Counted from the first letter of the stretch, positions 11,430 to 24,488 are shown. The stretch: 64,000 nt of DNA from Acanthosepion esculentum (GCA_964036315.1 OZ038492.1:39835353-39899352), one strand, 5' to 3'. A program made the numbers and translations. The notes: a model not told the origin generated them from the letters alone.

Positions 11430-11712
11430 TGTGTGGGTGTGTGTATATAAATATGTGTATATATGCATATATACACATGTGTATATATATAGATAAATAT
11501 ATATAGAAATATCTTTAAATAATATGTATATATATTAGGTTGGTGCAAAAATAATGTCGTTTTTTGACGTTCAAATTCATGTGAGAAAACGACATTATTT
11601 TTGCACCAACCTAATATAATATATATATATATGTATAAAATATAAAAATATATATATAAATAAATATATAATAAATAAATATGTGTATATATATATAAAT
11701 ATATATATTGTG
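11333..11712. repeat. (CA)n/(TA)n compound microsatellite enclosing a MITE
   Basis: CA run at about 11333-11384, then TA to 11426, then interrupted TA-rich sequence to 11712. The 80-bp MITE at 11535-11614 sits inside it. Confidence 0.93.
11535..11614. mobile_element. 80-bp mariner-derived MITE with perfect ends
   Basis: It begins TTAGGTTGGTGCAAAAATAA and ends with its reverse complement (ATTTTTGCACCAACCTAA). It is exactly 80 bp and flanked by TA on both sides (11533-11534, 11615-11616). The arms differ only in a short central part. Its right half matches the TIR of the mariner copy at 9517-9550, so that family is the likely source of the mobilising transposase. The ends resemble the human MADE1/Hsmar1 ends known from the literature. 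Confidence 0.93.
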
Positions 11713-11767
11713 TATATTTAGGCAGGAATTTTTCATTAATCCATGTTTCATTAAATAATATAGACAA
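11711..11767 (-). pseudogene. PLE amino-terminal fragment
   Basis: The minus strand encodes FNETWINEKFLPKYT (11755-11711) before running into the TA repeat. The same 15-residue pattern (FNxxxxxxxLPxYT) is coded at 31040-31084, 56566-56610 and 59824-59868. It lies about 360 bp beyond the C-terminus of the PLE at 12131-13103 on the same strand. That fits the partial-tandem organisation known for Penelope-like elements, but assignment to the PLE N-terminus is inference. Confidence 0.5.
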
Positions 11768-12130
11768 GTTTTGTCTATTTTAAGTAATTTCCTTTCGTAT
11801 TGTCTGATAAAGTTAATCACATTATCATTAAAAGACGAAAGGAAAACACCATATTGATACATGTTTAAATCCAATCTAAGCTTTCGGCTTACATAAGCCA
11901 TTATCAAAGATGACAATTTCAATATATCAAACAACACACGGATGAATCAACAATGATAGTCCGCCCTTGCTGATTGAAAAATTTCAAAGCAACGATAAAC
12001 CGTGTATACGTGACACGGAAGCGAAAATCGCGTCGCAGCTCGTGACGTTACACATGACCACGCGAGAGGGAAAACACGAAGTATTAAGTATGGGAAACCG
12101 TTGGTATAAATCAATGGCTTCTGTTATAAA
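11768..12130. other. PLE-associated flank
   Basis: GCTTTCGGCTTACATAAGCC at 11880 resembles CTCATGTGAGCCGAAAGCTT at 60003 in inverse orientation. A GC-richer patch at 12000-12080 has no recognised content. This is probably untranslated PLE sequence between the C-terminal domain and the next amino-terminal fragment. Confidence 0.35.
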
Positions 12131-13103
12131 TTATAGGCATTTAAGAATATTTGTGGAGATGTCATAGTTTATTTTATTCGGGTTAGGTTTCAACTGTTTT
12201 ATGTATAAAGCTTCAAGCATTTTTATTTTTTGTTTGTTTTCATGTTTAAGTATAATTGTGTTGTCAACAAGGATTTTCCGGAATCGAGTACGCAGCCAGG
12301 TATGTTGTTTTAAATGCCTAAAAATGTTAGTGTTATTATTTAAATGTAGAATCAAGCGCTGTGAAAGCGAGTTTGTGGTATGACCAACATAAATATTATT
12401 TAATCCATTGTAGATACAATCTCCCAAAGGGCACTTTAATTTGTAACTTATGATGGGAGTTTTGCAAATCGCTAACGGGGAGTGGGTAAGAATCATTGCG
12501 AATAGTTAAGTTGGATATACTATATTTAGTGTAGTATATGATTAACCTAATTTTTTGCAAGGATCTGTTGTAGATATATTAGTATTTACTATTTTTTTAG
12601 TATATTTTCATCTTGTTTATAATTAGTATGCATTTGACTACGATAAAAGAGATTAATATGTTTGGAATTAGTTGAAGCACTATTAGGTTCTATTCGCTTA
12701 GTATAAAGACTTCTAAGAAAGTATTTTATTTGTTCATCAACTATATGCTTTGGAAAGCTATTATTAATAAGTGTTTGTTTTATATTCTTTAGTTCACCGT
12801 AAAAAATCTATTTTGGAGATGAATTAGTTTCTGCACGATGTATTAGATTTTTTATAATTGCTATTTTGTAGTAATATGGACATTCGCTTATGTAGTTAAG
12901 TGTACATGAATTTATTCTGGTAATTTTATTTGTTTGTTTTTTGCAAATGTATTATTATTTGTGTTTATCAATATGTCAAGGAAGGGAATTTTCTTAGTAG
13001 TATTGAGTTCATACGTGAATTTAAGGACGGAATTATCTTGGAAACGTTTTTGAAGTTGAAGTATTTCATCTGTAGTTTTAACTAAAATAAGTTGACAACA
13101 CAA
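12131..13103 (-). pseudogene. Penelope-like retroelement: RT C-terminus and GIY-YIG endonuclease
   Basis: Penelope-like elements encode a telomerase-related RT fused to a GIY-YIG nuclease that nicks the target. From 13103, LQKRFQDNSVLKFTYELN and KKIPFLDILINTNNN match the end of the RT (the fingers/thumb segment before FLD). In 12496-12131 CPLGDC leads into NIYVGHTTNSLSQRLILHLN, where NIYVG is the YIG part. HLKQHTWLRTRF, then MLEALYIKQLKPNPNKINYD, complete the domain. The linker between carries frameshifts. The 5' half of the RT, with the catalytic Asp residues, is missing. This is a 5'-truncated, dead copy. Confidence 0.88.
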
Positions 13104-13209
13104 CTATACTTAAACATGAAAACAATAAACAAAAATTAAAAATCCTTTTATTTAAGTATGAGGGGGTTTCTGTCCTCTCGTTCAGATGCATTTAGCTACA
13201 CATTTCCCC

Positions 13210-13428
<219 letters not shown>

Positions 13429-13619
13429 GGGATGGAAAAGTAAATCCTTACTTAAAACCCTGTGATTTTTTCTTTGGGGACGGTTAAAGAAGTAAGTCTA
13501 CTATACCAAATCAAATCTTTGGAAGAACTTGAAGGGTGAATACAAGAATTTATGTCTCAATATCAGTTATGTGTCATGCGTGATACACGTTTAGGCGATC
13601 ATGTATCTTTCTTTACATG

Positions 13620-13860
13620 ACAGACGAGGCAGATTTTTTTCCCGGAGTAAGTTGCCAGTTGCTATTTACCCATAGCTAGAGGGAAAAGAAGAGGATTAAA
13701 ACCTTTCCCAAGAATATTAGCACGTGAGTGAATGTAATGGATTCGACTGAAATTTGAGTTCGGCTCTCTGATTACTTAATCCGAGCCGCTATCCATTACT
13801 CCAATGTGCCTCCCATAGTACAAGACTTCCTGGTGAAACCAGATGAGGCGATTCCTGGGC
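13620..13860 (-). repeat. SINE-T copy
   Basis: The minus strand has an A-box-like GGATAGCGGCTCGGATTAAG near 13793 and a B-box-like AGAGCCGAACTCAAATTTCA near 13770-13751. Then comes ACTCACGTGCTAATATTCTT, as at 28300. Same family as 28080-28400 and 55445-55670. Confidence 0.65.
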
Positions 13861-13998
13861 GCCACGCGAAGCTGGTAGCTAAATATGGTGCACATATCGA
13901 ATTTAAAATAAAACGTCATGCTCAACGCTTTCCACTCATATCAATTTCTTGTAAAAAATATTTCAATAAATAAATTATAACTGTTTTAAAATAGGAAG

Positions 13999-14500
13999 TT
14001 ACTTGTTCTTATCAAGAACCGAAACATTGTCAGCATAGGTGGAGTACTTGGCCGATGTGGTAGCGCCAGGTGGAGAAATTCCGCGTAGGATCGGATTCGT
14101 CTTTAACTTGCGAAGGCAAGTCTCCAACGCAAGAACGTACAGCAAAAACGAAATTGGACAACTTTGACGAATGGAGTGAGAAAATACGAAATGCTCCGAT
14201 CGAACCCCATTCACTTCCACGAGCGGCCGGGGGGGGGGGGATGCATTCAGAAACCGAATCCAGGTGCGAAAGTACAGCCCAAAACCAACCGCCGAAAAAC
14301 AGTATCCAGAAATCAATGGTCAATCCTATCGAAAGCCTTGGACTGATCTATCTAAATCGATCAGCGCGGCTTCCCTGTCGACTTGCTCGTTGGTCAAGCG
14401 TACCATATGTAAGTTGTCATGAATAGTCCTTCCTTTCACAGCACAAGTCTGTTCGGAGCCAATCAGACTAAAGAGGACAGACTGAAATCGAGTGGCTAAG
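13999..14500 (-). pseudogene. L1-like LINE ORF2: reverse transcriptase core
   Basis: The RT copies element RNA at a nicked target. 14316-13999 carries the RT palm: WIRFLNASPPPRPLVEVNG, SIRQSCPISFLLYVLALE, then TSAKYSTYADNVSVL. The expected RQGCPLSPLLY is degraded (SIRQSCPISF) and the catalytic YADD reads YADN, so the second Asp of the box is lost. The run of ten G at 14230-14239 lies within VEVNG and may be a slippage site. It continues upstream on the minus strand with gaps. Confidence 0.82.
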
Positions 14501-15450
14501 ATCTTGACTAAAATCTTTATCTGTGTTTAATATCGTTAACGACAGAAAGTTACTTATCTCATCCCAACCGTTCTTGTCCTAGCGTAGCAACTTGATCACA
14601 CCCGTGGTGACGCTTTGAGGTATAGACCCCTGCTTCATCCATTTGTTGTAAATCATTGCCAGCAAAGGAACAAGGACGGGCGACTGTCTCAAGCACTGTT
14701 CGTAGTTCCATCTAATCCCGGAGATTTTTCGCGGTCAAACAGCTTGAGCGTTTCCTAGATTTCCGACCCCGTAATGGGACCTTCGCACCCAGCCGCTGTG
14801 GCTGCTTAGTCTTTGAACTGATCAGTGCTCAGACCGGACTTCCTGGTGAATAGATCCTGACTCGAGTTTGTGGTCATGGTCCAATTATCCAACAATGTAA
14901 CGCACGCAGCATGTTGATGGGACGCATTTCTAACTTCACCTGCACGCAGTTCAGCGGCGATATTCGTTGCACCGGAAGACATTCTATTTAACCTAGCCAT
15001 AACGACCAGAGCTTGGTTGTTCTTGAGAAGCAAGGAGGCTAACTCTGCCCTAACTAAATCTACGTCCCCACTATCACGGGATTTAATCTCCGATCAAATT
15101 TTTCCTCATACGCCGTTTGCTCTGCTAATCTAACTCGATTGAGCTGACGACTATAATGAACAGCAAACGACATAATTTTGGATTTTATTCTATCCAACCA
15201 CATATTCCGAACCAACGCCCCCGTTAATTCCTGCTGTAGCATTAGAAGCAGCTGGTCATGTAGTTCTCGCCAATAGCCGGTCATCTTAACCTTAGGCTTT
15301 TCTAAGTTTATACGAATCCGGACGAGCCTATGATCACAGTCAACTATCGAATGAAAACTTGAACACCGTAAGAGCTCTGTATCCACTCTCTATCATGCTC
15401 CATATCTGCCGCGCATTCATTTCACCCTATTCATCGGATATGTAACAAAC
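14500..15450 (-). pseudogene. L1-like LINE ORF2: endonuclease C-terminus and linker
   Basis: Minus-strand frames at 15386-15060 (SSFHSIVDCDHRLVRIRINL, VKMTGYWRELHDQLL) and 15033-14806 look like the end of an APE-type endonuclease and the linker before the RT. SIVDCDHRLV stands where these nucleases have a conserved SDH motif. This assignment rests on position and that motif only. The frames are separated by stops. Confidence 0.55.
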
Positions 15451-15800
15451 GTCTTCCCCAAGGCCATGAGGTAGTTTCATTTTTTCCCTTTTACCCACTG
15501 TGTCAGCGTTTTCTAAGCTTGTTTGCGTTTAGGATGTGTCTTGTTCTTGTGGAGACAGTGAAGGTGTAGGAATAGGAGTGGAAAGAGTTGTGACTGGGGT
15601 GATATGTACTAGATAAGGAGATGGAGTTGCTTTCTTTTTCATGTTGTCACTTTTGATGGTGTGGGGGTCACTGGAGATGGTGGCCATGAATTCTTAAATG
15701 GTGCAGAATTCGCGGCAGAGAACACGAGGGGCCCGCCGACCCCACTGGGTTTCCTTTCTTCTCCCGCTTTGCGCCTATTTCCTGTTTTTTAATATCCGCA
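15450..15800 (-). other. Degraded LINE interior between ORF1-like and ORF2 pieces
   Basis: No open frame is recognised. The composition matches the flanking LINE pieces and both are on the same strand, so I take this as the decayed N-terminal endonuclease region. Confidence 0.4.
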
Positions 15801-15801
15801 C

Positions 15802-16498
15802 CTAGTGAATCTTTTCCCAACTGGTCTCCCATAACCTTTGTGTTTCAATCATAGTTTTTGTTGTTGAATACGATACAGAGGCGCCACCCCTACAGCTGGT
15901 AAACAAAGTGGTGCTGTTGGTGACTATATCTCTGGGGGCTCCAGAGGACTGAGGCTCCGCTGTTTGGCTCTTCCCTCTGTCCCCACCAGTGACATGCCAT
16001 TCTCCTTCTACCTTTTTTTTATTCGCGTATGAGAAAGGCAACGATTGTTTTGGGGTGTGTGGGGTGCATGTGGGACTGGACGAAGCCGGGGGGTGTCTGC
16101 ACCGGTCCGAGTCGCTTGCAAGGCCATTAAAGGCACGCGGAACTATCAGTATCGACCAGAGGGGGATTTGGGTCGTCTGCGGCCGGACGTTCAAATGTCT
16201 TCTTCTCTGGACAGGAAAAGGAGACGCAACCAGTATCTCTACACTTTCAACGAGTTGGTTTACTACCGTTCACGATAACCGGCATGTTGCAGCGGCAAAA
16301 TTCCAAAGAGTTGGGGATGGAGACGAAGGTAAAACGATCCAGCAGGATACCAAAGATCCCACCCGCTTTCAGATTGTCAGAGGTGGAATTTCGTATTTGG
16401 CCATACTGACTGAGGTACGCAGCTAGGTTCTCTTCTATTATATGAAGAGGTACTTCGTATACTGCCACAATGGTCCTGCGCTGACCCTTGTTGTTCAT
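15802..16498 (-). pseudogene. LINE ORF1-like (gag-like) relic
   Basis: The start at 16498 (MNNKGQRRTIVAVYEVPLHI) leads to AYLSQYGQIRNSTSDNLKAG and IPNSLEFCRCNMPVIVNGSK. This looks like an RNA-binding ORF1 fold before a CCHC knuckle, but the knuckle itself is not intact. A second frame, 16194-15802, follows with a Ser/Pro-rich tail (HPPASSSPTCTPHTPKQSLP). It lies directly upstream of the ORF2 pieces on the same strand, as expected for L1-like elements. Not functional. Confidence 0.5.
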
Positions 16499-17454
16499 GA
16501 TGACAGTAGCCTTTGAGTATAGAATCCAGAGGTTGGCAGTGAATATTTCGAAGACAGTAGGGAAGCGTAGTTCAGGTTAGCAGTGGATATCTCAATTCAG
16601 TAGCAGAGCGTAGTTCTTTCTTCTGTTTTGGTCATCTTTGGTTCTGACAGGTTGGCATTCAACATTCGGAGAGAGTAACCAAAATGGCCGCCTTTATACA
16701 AGACGGATTGAATATTTTACGTTTCCTGATTGGCTAACCTTCTTTTCAGGAACTATAAAGTGAGTCCAGTCATTTGGGTCTGCTCACTAGTAGTACAGTA
16801 CCCAAAATAATGTAACAACCCTCATATTCGGTTCGCAAAATGAGATCTTTGGTAATCAGCGCGCAGCTGGAGGCCTCGATACTAACTTCAGGTGTAGGTA
16901 AATGTACGTCCCACATGAACAAAGCAGTCACTTTAATGACTCTTTGGGGTTTGAACCCCAAGGACATCAGTGATCAGATCACTGTGTCTTTTTTATAAAA
17001 TAGATCTACTTACGTTAATTTGCATTTGGTTATTTGTGTGTGATGGAGAGAAGAAATATCTTCTGTTTGTTTGGGATGACACTCTCACATACTCAGACAC
17101 ACATACATACAGGTGTATGCATTTTAGTTCGTACACACACACCCATATAAATAATCTGACATTAGACGCTGATACACATCAATGCCAGAAATTAACCAAA
17201 TGGAAAACGTTTCATTGAAAATAGATTTGATTGGAAATAGATTTGATTAAGCTTTTCACTATTCAAGTCTTCATCAGATCGAAAACGAAATACAGAAATG
17301 TGTGTATATGTATTTGTGTGGATGCTTAAAGAATGAATCACAGTCCTTTTTCCCTAAGCTGGCATTTAACGTGAATAAGGTAAAAAAAAGGAAAGAGCAA
17401 CTATTTAAAAAAGGCATTAATATTTCTTCTGTATCTTTTCTTTCTAATTCATAC
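16499..17454. other. LINE 5' flank, then no recognised feature
   Basis: 16500-16770 may be the untranslated leader of the LINE. A perfect palindrome with GGGGTTTGAACCCC lies near 16946-16959. The rest, including a minus-strand 60-residue frame near 17300, has no recognised content. CTTCATCAGATCGAAAAC near 17270 is a motif common at the ends of short repeats. Confidence 0.35.
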
Positions 17455-18935
<1,481 letters not shown>

Positions 18936-18939
18936 TACA

Positions 18940-20225
18940 TATAGTACAGAAAACAGTTTAGTCTTAATTTTTCCTTCCGCTTGTGCTGTTAGGCATAGCG
19001 GGGAGACACTGTCGTCTGTCAGCGGCAAATCGAGTGGCCTGGAGGAGAGATATTTCGTGGGCTCTGAGTGTGTCTGCCACTGAATCGCTCCAGCGTCTAC
19101 TGAGTCTGCCTCTCGCTGTCCAGCCAGAGTAGCTGATGGTGTATTCTCGTAGGATTGGTTGGTTGGTTGGTTGATTGATAGGCATACGAGTGAGGTGTCC
19201 GAACCACTTGATCCTATGTCATTCAATGTGATGTATCTCTTATTGCCTCATCCCTGATCTTGTTTCGCCGGGTCTCGTTCACTGCTTTTCTTAGGCATTT
19301 CAACTCAGATGTGATCAGTTCCCTCTCAAGGATTTTTGTTAGGGGCCATGTCTGGCACTGGTATGTCAGCGTTGCTAGAAAAATGGTGTTGATGATATTT
19401 ACCTTGGTGCTCATTGAAATGCTAGGATGTTTCAGAAGAGGAGCAAGTTGACATCTGGTCTCGATTTCTCTGTCTAGTTTGCCGTTTTCAGTAAATATGC
19501 TGCCCAGATATTTGGATTCACTGGTTTGATTTACCTAGGCCCCATTGACGTTAATGTCCAGTTTTTCTGGTCTCTTGCTGACGGTCATGACCCCGGTCTT
19601 ACTGACATTGATATTCATGTATTTCTCGCAGCTTGAGTTGATCAGTGTGTTCCTGCAGCTGGATCCTGTCGTTGTTCATCATTGCCTGGTCGTCGGCGAA
19701 CATGAATTTGTTGAGTGTCTCGGGATCTGGATTGGCCTCCTTTGTAATCTGGTCCATGTAGATCACGAACAGTAGATTAGAGATAATGCAACCTTGCCTA
19801 ACCCCAGACGTAACTGGAAACCAGTCAGACATTCCGATTGCCGTGCGGTCTGCGCTCCTTCTGCTAGCGTACATGGCCCAGATGTTGTCTAGCAGCTGCT
19901 CCCTGACATCGTACTGCTCGAGGACCCCCCATAGCTTATCTCTGTTGACTCTCGATCAAAAGCGTTTTCGTGATCCACGAACACTAGATCGAGATCTTTG
20001 TCGTCTTCCATCGCCCTCTCACACAGTTGTCGCGGTACAAAGATTGAATCGGTACAACACCTTCCCTTCCTAAAGCCAAACTGGGCGTCACTGAGATGGC
20101 CTGTTTTTACTTGAGTGCGCTTCTCAAGGATCTTTGCATATAATTTCCCGACATAGCTGAGTAGTGATATACCTCTACAGGTATTGTAAGCTTTCTTGCT
20201 ACATTTCTTCCAGAAAATAGTAGTA
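18940..20225 (-). pseudogene. LINE-E reverse transcriptase, best-preserved LINE in the window
   Basis: Minus strand from 20225: RGISLLSYVGKLYAKILEKR, then SDAQFGFRKGRCCTDSI and DLDLVFVDHENAFDRES, which is the palm with the first catalytic Asp in FVDHENAFD. A frameshift near 19950 follows. MSDWFPVTSGVRQGCIISNL and LNKFMFADDQAMMNN carry the FADD catalytic box. Then come INTIFLATLTYQCQTWPLTK, RARGRLSRRWSDSVADTLRA and FAADRRQCLP, ending near 18940. Both catalytic Asp residues of the box are present. It is 5'-truncated at about 20225, with no endonuclease, and has a handful of frameshifts. Confidence 0.88.
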
Positions 20226-20640
20226 AAAGAAAAACAAATAAAAATATATAAACAGACGAAGCATTTAACATCATATTTATTCTAACTTAGGACAGTAAGA
20301 GTAAATCATTTTAAGGACTATTCCATAAAATATATCTATATTTATTTATCATGTTATTCATGGGTGCTGTGTCTAATAAATAATAAATATCTATATTTTG
20401 AGGTAAATTTATTTATTAATTTGAGGCTGGCTCTAAGAAATGTATACAATCAAGATTCCACAGCACTATTTTGGAAAGAAGTCAAACATATCTTTCACTA
20501 TTTTTCACTTAATACAAGGCCCAACAGCTACTAAAAGTAGAGTGTACCATAATTAGATTTTATTTATGTACACAAGAGGAGAAGATAAGAAATTATTATG
20601 AGAATATGTAGGATAGAAAACGTTTAACTCCAAGACGTTA
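20226..20640. other. A+T-rich sequence without recognised content
   Basis: TAAATATCTATATTT-like motifs repeat near 20330-20400. No gene or terminal repeat is seen. Confidence 0.45.
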
Positions 20641-20900
20641 AGATCATATTAATCTACCCCTGGGTATGACGATAAACTGACAGCAAAGCCTCTGATGGAG
20701 CGATTGCAGGTTTTGAGGAGTGGGGAATCAACTTTTAGTTGCTGTTCTTCCCAGGTCCACCCTGACCCGGGATGGTAGCACCTGTTAGGATACTAACTAT
20801 GGGCAAATAGTGAATCTCCCAAGCAAAAAGAAAGCTCTAATCAAGCATAAAAAATACATTTCTATAGTAAAATACCAGCACTTTTATATAAAATAGTTAC
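20640..20900 (+). repeat. Dispersed repeat R2, short copy
   Basis: GACGATAAACT, TTTTAGTTGCTGTTCTTCCC, ATGGTAGCACCTGTTAGGAT and GGGCAAATAGTGAATCTCCC match 62775-62925 in order. It has one AATACCAGCACTTTTAT unit, which in the 63-kb copy is expanded into a minisatellite. Confidence 0.7.
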
Positions 20901-20910
20901 AAACAATATA

Positions 20911-21277
20911 CAGGGTGACCCCAAACAACGGGAATTTTTGAAGTGCGTATTGCCAGACATGAGCAAGTGGCAACACTGCGAGACAGTGACCTTGAGCAAG
21001 TAAACATTTCGCCATTTTATTAACAAGAATGAAATTCACAATATCCCAGCTGAGATGTTGCATTAGTAAATAGGGGTCTCAACAGCAGATTTCAAGAATG
21101 CATTCGTACAGGAGGACGCCATCTACAGGACGTAATTAAAAAAAAATGGAAATTCCATCATTGTTTCGTAAATGGCATGTTTTAAGGTTTCAATTACTAT
21201 GAATTCAATATTTTTCTTCCATCACTCTTGGTTTTATTGGATTGTTAAAAAGTTCCCGTTTTTTGGGGGTCACCCTA
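20911..21277. mobile_element. 367-bp Tc1/mariner-type deletion derivative with TIRs
   Basis: CAGGGTGACCCCAAACAACG at 20911 and the reverse complement of CGTTTTTTGGGGGTCACCCT at 21258-21277 are inverted ends, flanked by TA on both sides. The interior retains codons for INSRFQECIRTGGRHLQDVI near 21070-21135, which resembles the C-terminus of a DDE transposase. This is a non-autonomous remnant that lost most of its gene. Confidence 0.8.
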
Positions 21278-21690
21278 TATATTTATAGTAAAATTAACAA
21301 CACTACATCAATGTACATGGAAGAAATTTCATGTCACTTCATGACATTAATCATGACATTAACCAGTATAATATCCTACAATTTCTTTAAAAAAATAACT
21401 GTATTCCGAAATATAACTTCAACCAAGCTACAGCATAAAACACACATATCACCGCCTCTCGTAAATACGTCCACTCAAACAAAGCTGAGTATCATCTACC
21501 ATGTATCTTATTGTGAAAGCAGAATGATATATCATATATTTTTATTACTTCAAATATCCCAAGAAAATTAATTTTCGGTATTCAAATATCCATAAGGATA
21601 TGATATGTCATTAAAGTAACAAATTAAATCTAAAATCTTGTAAACTTTGACACCAACAAAAGAAAAAGGCCCTCATTTAACCACCACAGA
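21278..21690. other. No recognisable feature
   Basis: A 109-residue plus-strand frame (21242-21571) crosses the transposon end, which argues against a host exon. No domain is recognised. Confidence 0.45.
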
Positions 21691-21699
21691 GAATTTTTT

Positions 21700-22620
21700 C
21701 TACCTGACGTTAGACTCTTGGAAAGCAATACATTGCGCCTTCTTGGCCTCACGTTTTCAACTGACTTGAAATGAAACAACTACATCGAAACAATAGCTGC
21801 ATCTACTGTAAGGAAAATTGTGTCGTTCCAGAAAGATTTCTCGTCAGCACCTTTACACATCTACCATTCATATCTGGCTTGGTGCTCTTGCCATTCGTCT
21901 CGAGGTTCTTAACAAAGTACAAAAAAGGATCTTTAATGTAATCGATTCTGAACAGGCATCTCGCCTTCAGTCACTTTCTGTTGTGGAGTTATTTCCACAA
22001 TAGAACTTGTAGTCGGACTAAATGCGTCCTAAATAGGTTAAACGTACAGAAACGTTAGGAACTTGTAATAAAGTGTCACGCAGAGTAATCGAGTTGTGGT
22101 CGCTGAACACTTACTCCTCTCGGATACTACATACTCCTACTTATAATAGATGGGAGAGTCTATTACCTATAGACTAGGTGTCTTTCACTATAACACTTTC
22201 TCACCGACGTGATGTGAATTCCCTTTATCTTTACTACAAAGAATTTTGCGACAACTGCTCTGACGAGCTTCTTCCCCTGTTGCCATGATTAATAAATTTA
22301 AACGTATTACTGAATTAGCATCTTGGTTCCATACTTTTATAGTTGAAATAGTTAAATGTAACCGCCAATTCTACTTCAGTAGTTTCTTTTCTCGCACTCC
22401 CCACCTTTGGAACTCCCTTTTATTACCTTCCCCAATAACTACAATCTTTATAAATGTAAATGCAACATCCATCGTCATCTTCTATCTTCTTTAATCTCAT
22501 TCATCTTTTGTCCTTTCTTCAGTCATCCTTATACTCAGCCTTTTCTCTCAGTTTCACATCCTGTAACCCCCCTGCGTATTAATGGCATTCCGCCTTGCTT
22601 GGGGTGAAGTGATTTTTGTT
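21700..22620 (+). pseudogene. LINE-C reverse transcriptase C-terminal relic
   Basis: RLLGLTFSTDLK and NNYIETIAASTVRKI at 21740-21820 match the post-RT region seen at 45120-45180. Then SRLEVLNKVQKRIFNVID, and IVEIVKCNRQFYFSSFFSRT with LWNSLLLP near 22340-22440. The LINE-C 3' signature CCTGTAACCCCCCTGCG starts at 22560, followed by GCCTTGCTTGGGGTGAA. Several stops; non-functional. Confidence 0.82.
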
Positions 22621-22739
22621 TTAAATCATAGTAATCGGAGAAGCATCCATCCGGGTAAGTGTTACTAATTTGGGTTTTCATTTTTTGAATTTTACAAATC
22701 ACTTTCATTAATTGGGCTGTCAGAAATAGGTCACTAGAG

Positions 22740-22773
22740 TTATATATATATATATTATTTATATATATATATA

Positions 22774-22821
<48 letters not shown>

Positions 22822-22860
22822 ATATAATATATAATAAAAAATATATATAATAATTTGCTA
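22740..22860. repeat. Interrupted (TA)n microsatellite
   Basis: TA runs broken by TATTTATA and AATATA. Confidence 0.93.
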
Positions 22861-23189
22861 GTATTCATTTTTAATATAACGAATTTAAATATAATGCAAT
22901 AACTGAATGCTTTTGTTTTGTTTTGTTTTTAATGTTATACATCAAAATTCAACAAATATTTTTATCAAGGCTAAAATTAGATCAGCACAGAACGCAAGGA
23001 GTTGATCAACCCCGACGAACCCAATCACACGATTTTTCAAATGCATATGTGTAAAAACCAGACATAATTAGACAGACAAATAATGCACCAATCAAGTTAC
23101 CCAAATTTATTTTTAGTAACCCTAAATTTCCGTGTGACTAGAAAAGGCCGAAATCTGAAAAAGAAAAACAGCCGTTACCCACGCCTTAA

Positions 23190-23540
23190 TTTTTTAAATC
23201 ATTTTACCATAAGTAAGGCAATAAAGCCACTATTACGTAAGGGAATTGCCGAGCGTAAAAGAATATGAGAAAAAAGAACAATAGTATTCAGTAGAGGGAA
23301 TAATAAAAGAACAGAAATTAAGAAGACAAAAGATAACACTTGACATTACATTCAAATTTTTGAAAATCAAAATTCACTAGAAAACAAGAGGCTGGAAGTG
23401 AATTCCACAAACGGGAACTGATAGCATAGAACTAAAATTTCATCTGTAATATTATGAGACCTAGATGTCAATCTAGCAATGCGCATAAATTCGTAAAAAA
23501 TTGACAAGGCGAATATGCACGATAAATTGCTCCAAATGAA
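23190..23540 (-). pseudogene. LINE-C C-terminal relic
   Basis: On the minus strand the 3' signature (TTACGTAATAGTGGCTTTAT) is at about 23240. Upstream, CACAAACGGGAACTGATAGC and TGACATTACATTCAAATTTT match the LINE-C copies at 33230 and 54710. Heavily mutated. Confidence 0.6.
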
Positions 23541-23544
23541 TATT

Positions 23545-23890
23545 ATAGTGACTTTCTGGTGGTCTGCGATTGGTGTTATCCGTTACAGTTTTCTGGACTC
23601 CAAACAGATCTCTCACCCACTGACTACCACTTTTGCAAGCATCTCGACATTTTATTTTTAACTCAGAAGAAATTCCGTTGTAAAGATGTAGAAAGAGAAT
23701 TCAAAGCTTTCTTGGTTTCCAAACATTTACCCTTTTCGTAAAGGTATAAATGATCTTGTAAGTCAATGGCAGAAATTTATAGATATCCATGGCTTCTATC
23801 TTGACTGATTTAAACATTGATTAAATCCATTTATTCAAGAATAAAGGCTGATTCTAAAATCGGGCATTACTTTACGAACAACCTAATCTA
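23545..23890 (+). pseudogene. Mariner-like transposase relic, internally deleted
   Basis: VWWSAIGVIRYSFLDS corresponds to VWWDAAGLIHHSFLNP of the 8.5-kb copy. It is followed after a deletion by LSPTDYHFCKHLDILFL, which holds the third catalytic Asp, and SMAEIYRY near the C-terminus. The end AAAGTAATGCCCG/ACGAACAACCTAA at 23860-23886 is the TIR. The second catalytic Asp region is deleted. Together with the 8.5-kb copy it covers the family's whole C-terminal half. Confidence 0.82.
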
Positions 23891-24160
23891 TTAGTTTTAG
23901 AATATTCAGATATCTTTTTCTCCACGAATGCTGTGTAATTCCAGATAATCATGTATGTATATTGTTCAATCGCACTAACAATTCTACGTCAACAACTCCA
24001 TTTCCAAACACATCATATACCTCAGCATATGGATCAGTTATAAGAAATTTAATATAGGAAGAAAAGAAACTGAATCATAGAATAGGTAGTTTCGCAACAT
24101 CAGCAGAAATTGCTACAAAACCAAAATATTAATATGAAATCTCCAATCATGTTCTTAAAT
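23891..24160. other. No recognisable feature
   Basis: A+T-rich sequence; nothing recognised. Confidence 0.45.
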
Positions 24161-24400
24161 AGCCTTGTCAGATCAAATTTTTCATACGAGTGTCATGCAA
24201 GGAGCCAAAATATCTAAACAATTAACTGCATACATCCGCCTTCAAAATAATTGCTTAAAAATTGCTAGTGACGATTGTGGGCTTTGGCGAATACCATCTT
24301 TTTTTGAACATTGTGAACTGGCGCTAGAAAATCACTAACAAAGAAATGTAGCAAATAGCATAAGCCAAATCAATTGAGTAATTTCAAATACAACAACAGC
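24160..24400 (+). pseudogene. Possible LINE C-terminal fragment
   Basis: One frame reads LTAYIRLQNNCLKIASDDCG then LWRIPSFFEHCELALENH. This resembles the LQNKCLRIA...W...L tail after the RT domain of jockey-like elements. The match is weak and short. Confidence 0.35.
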
Positions 24401-24488
24401 TGAAATGGAGGCACTAAGAGAAAATAAGGACTTCATCAAGATATTGACATTCTACAGTAATTCAAATAAACGTTTATCAGAAGGAAAA

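Noticed and set aside
15989..16426. 145-codon plus-strand frame
   Set aside because: It is antisense to the LINE ORF1-like relic, which has the better protein match.
16941..16963. Palindrome GGGGTTTGAACCCC as a possible B box or operator
   Set aside because: No A box at a suitable distance, and a single occurrence; too little support.
17250..17300. Hammerhead core on the minus strand (CTGATGAAG, ACT/AGT, GAAAA)
   Set aside because: No stem III or cleavage triplet follows GAAA.
21242..21571. 109-codon frame as a host exon
   Set aside because: The start codon lies inside the TIR element ending at 21277; no domain recognised.
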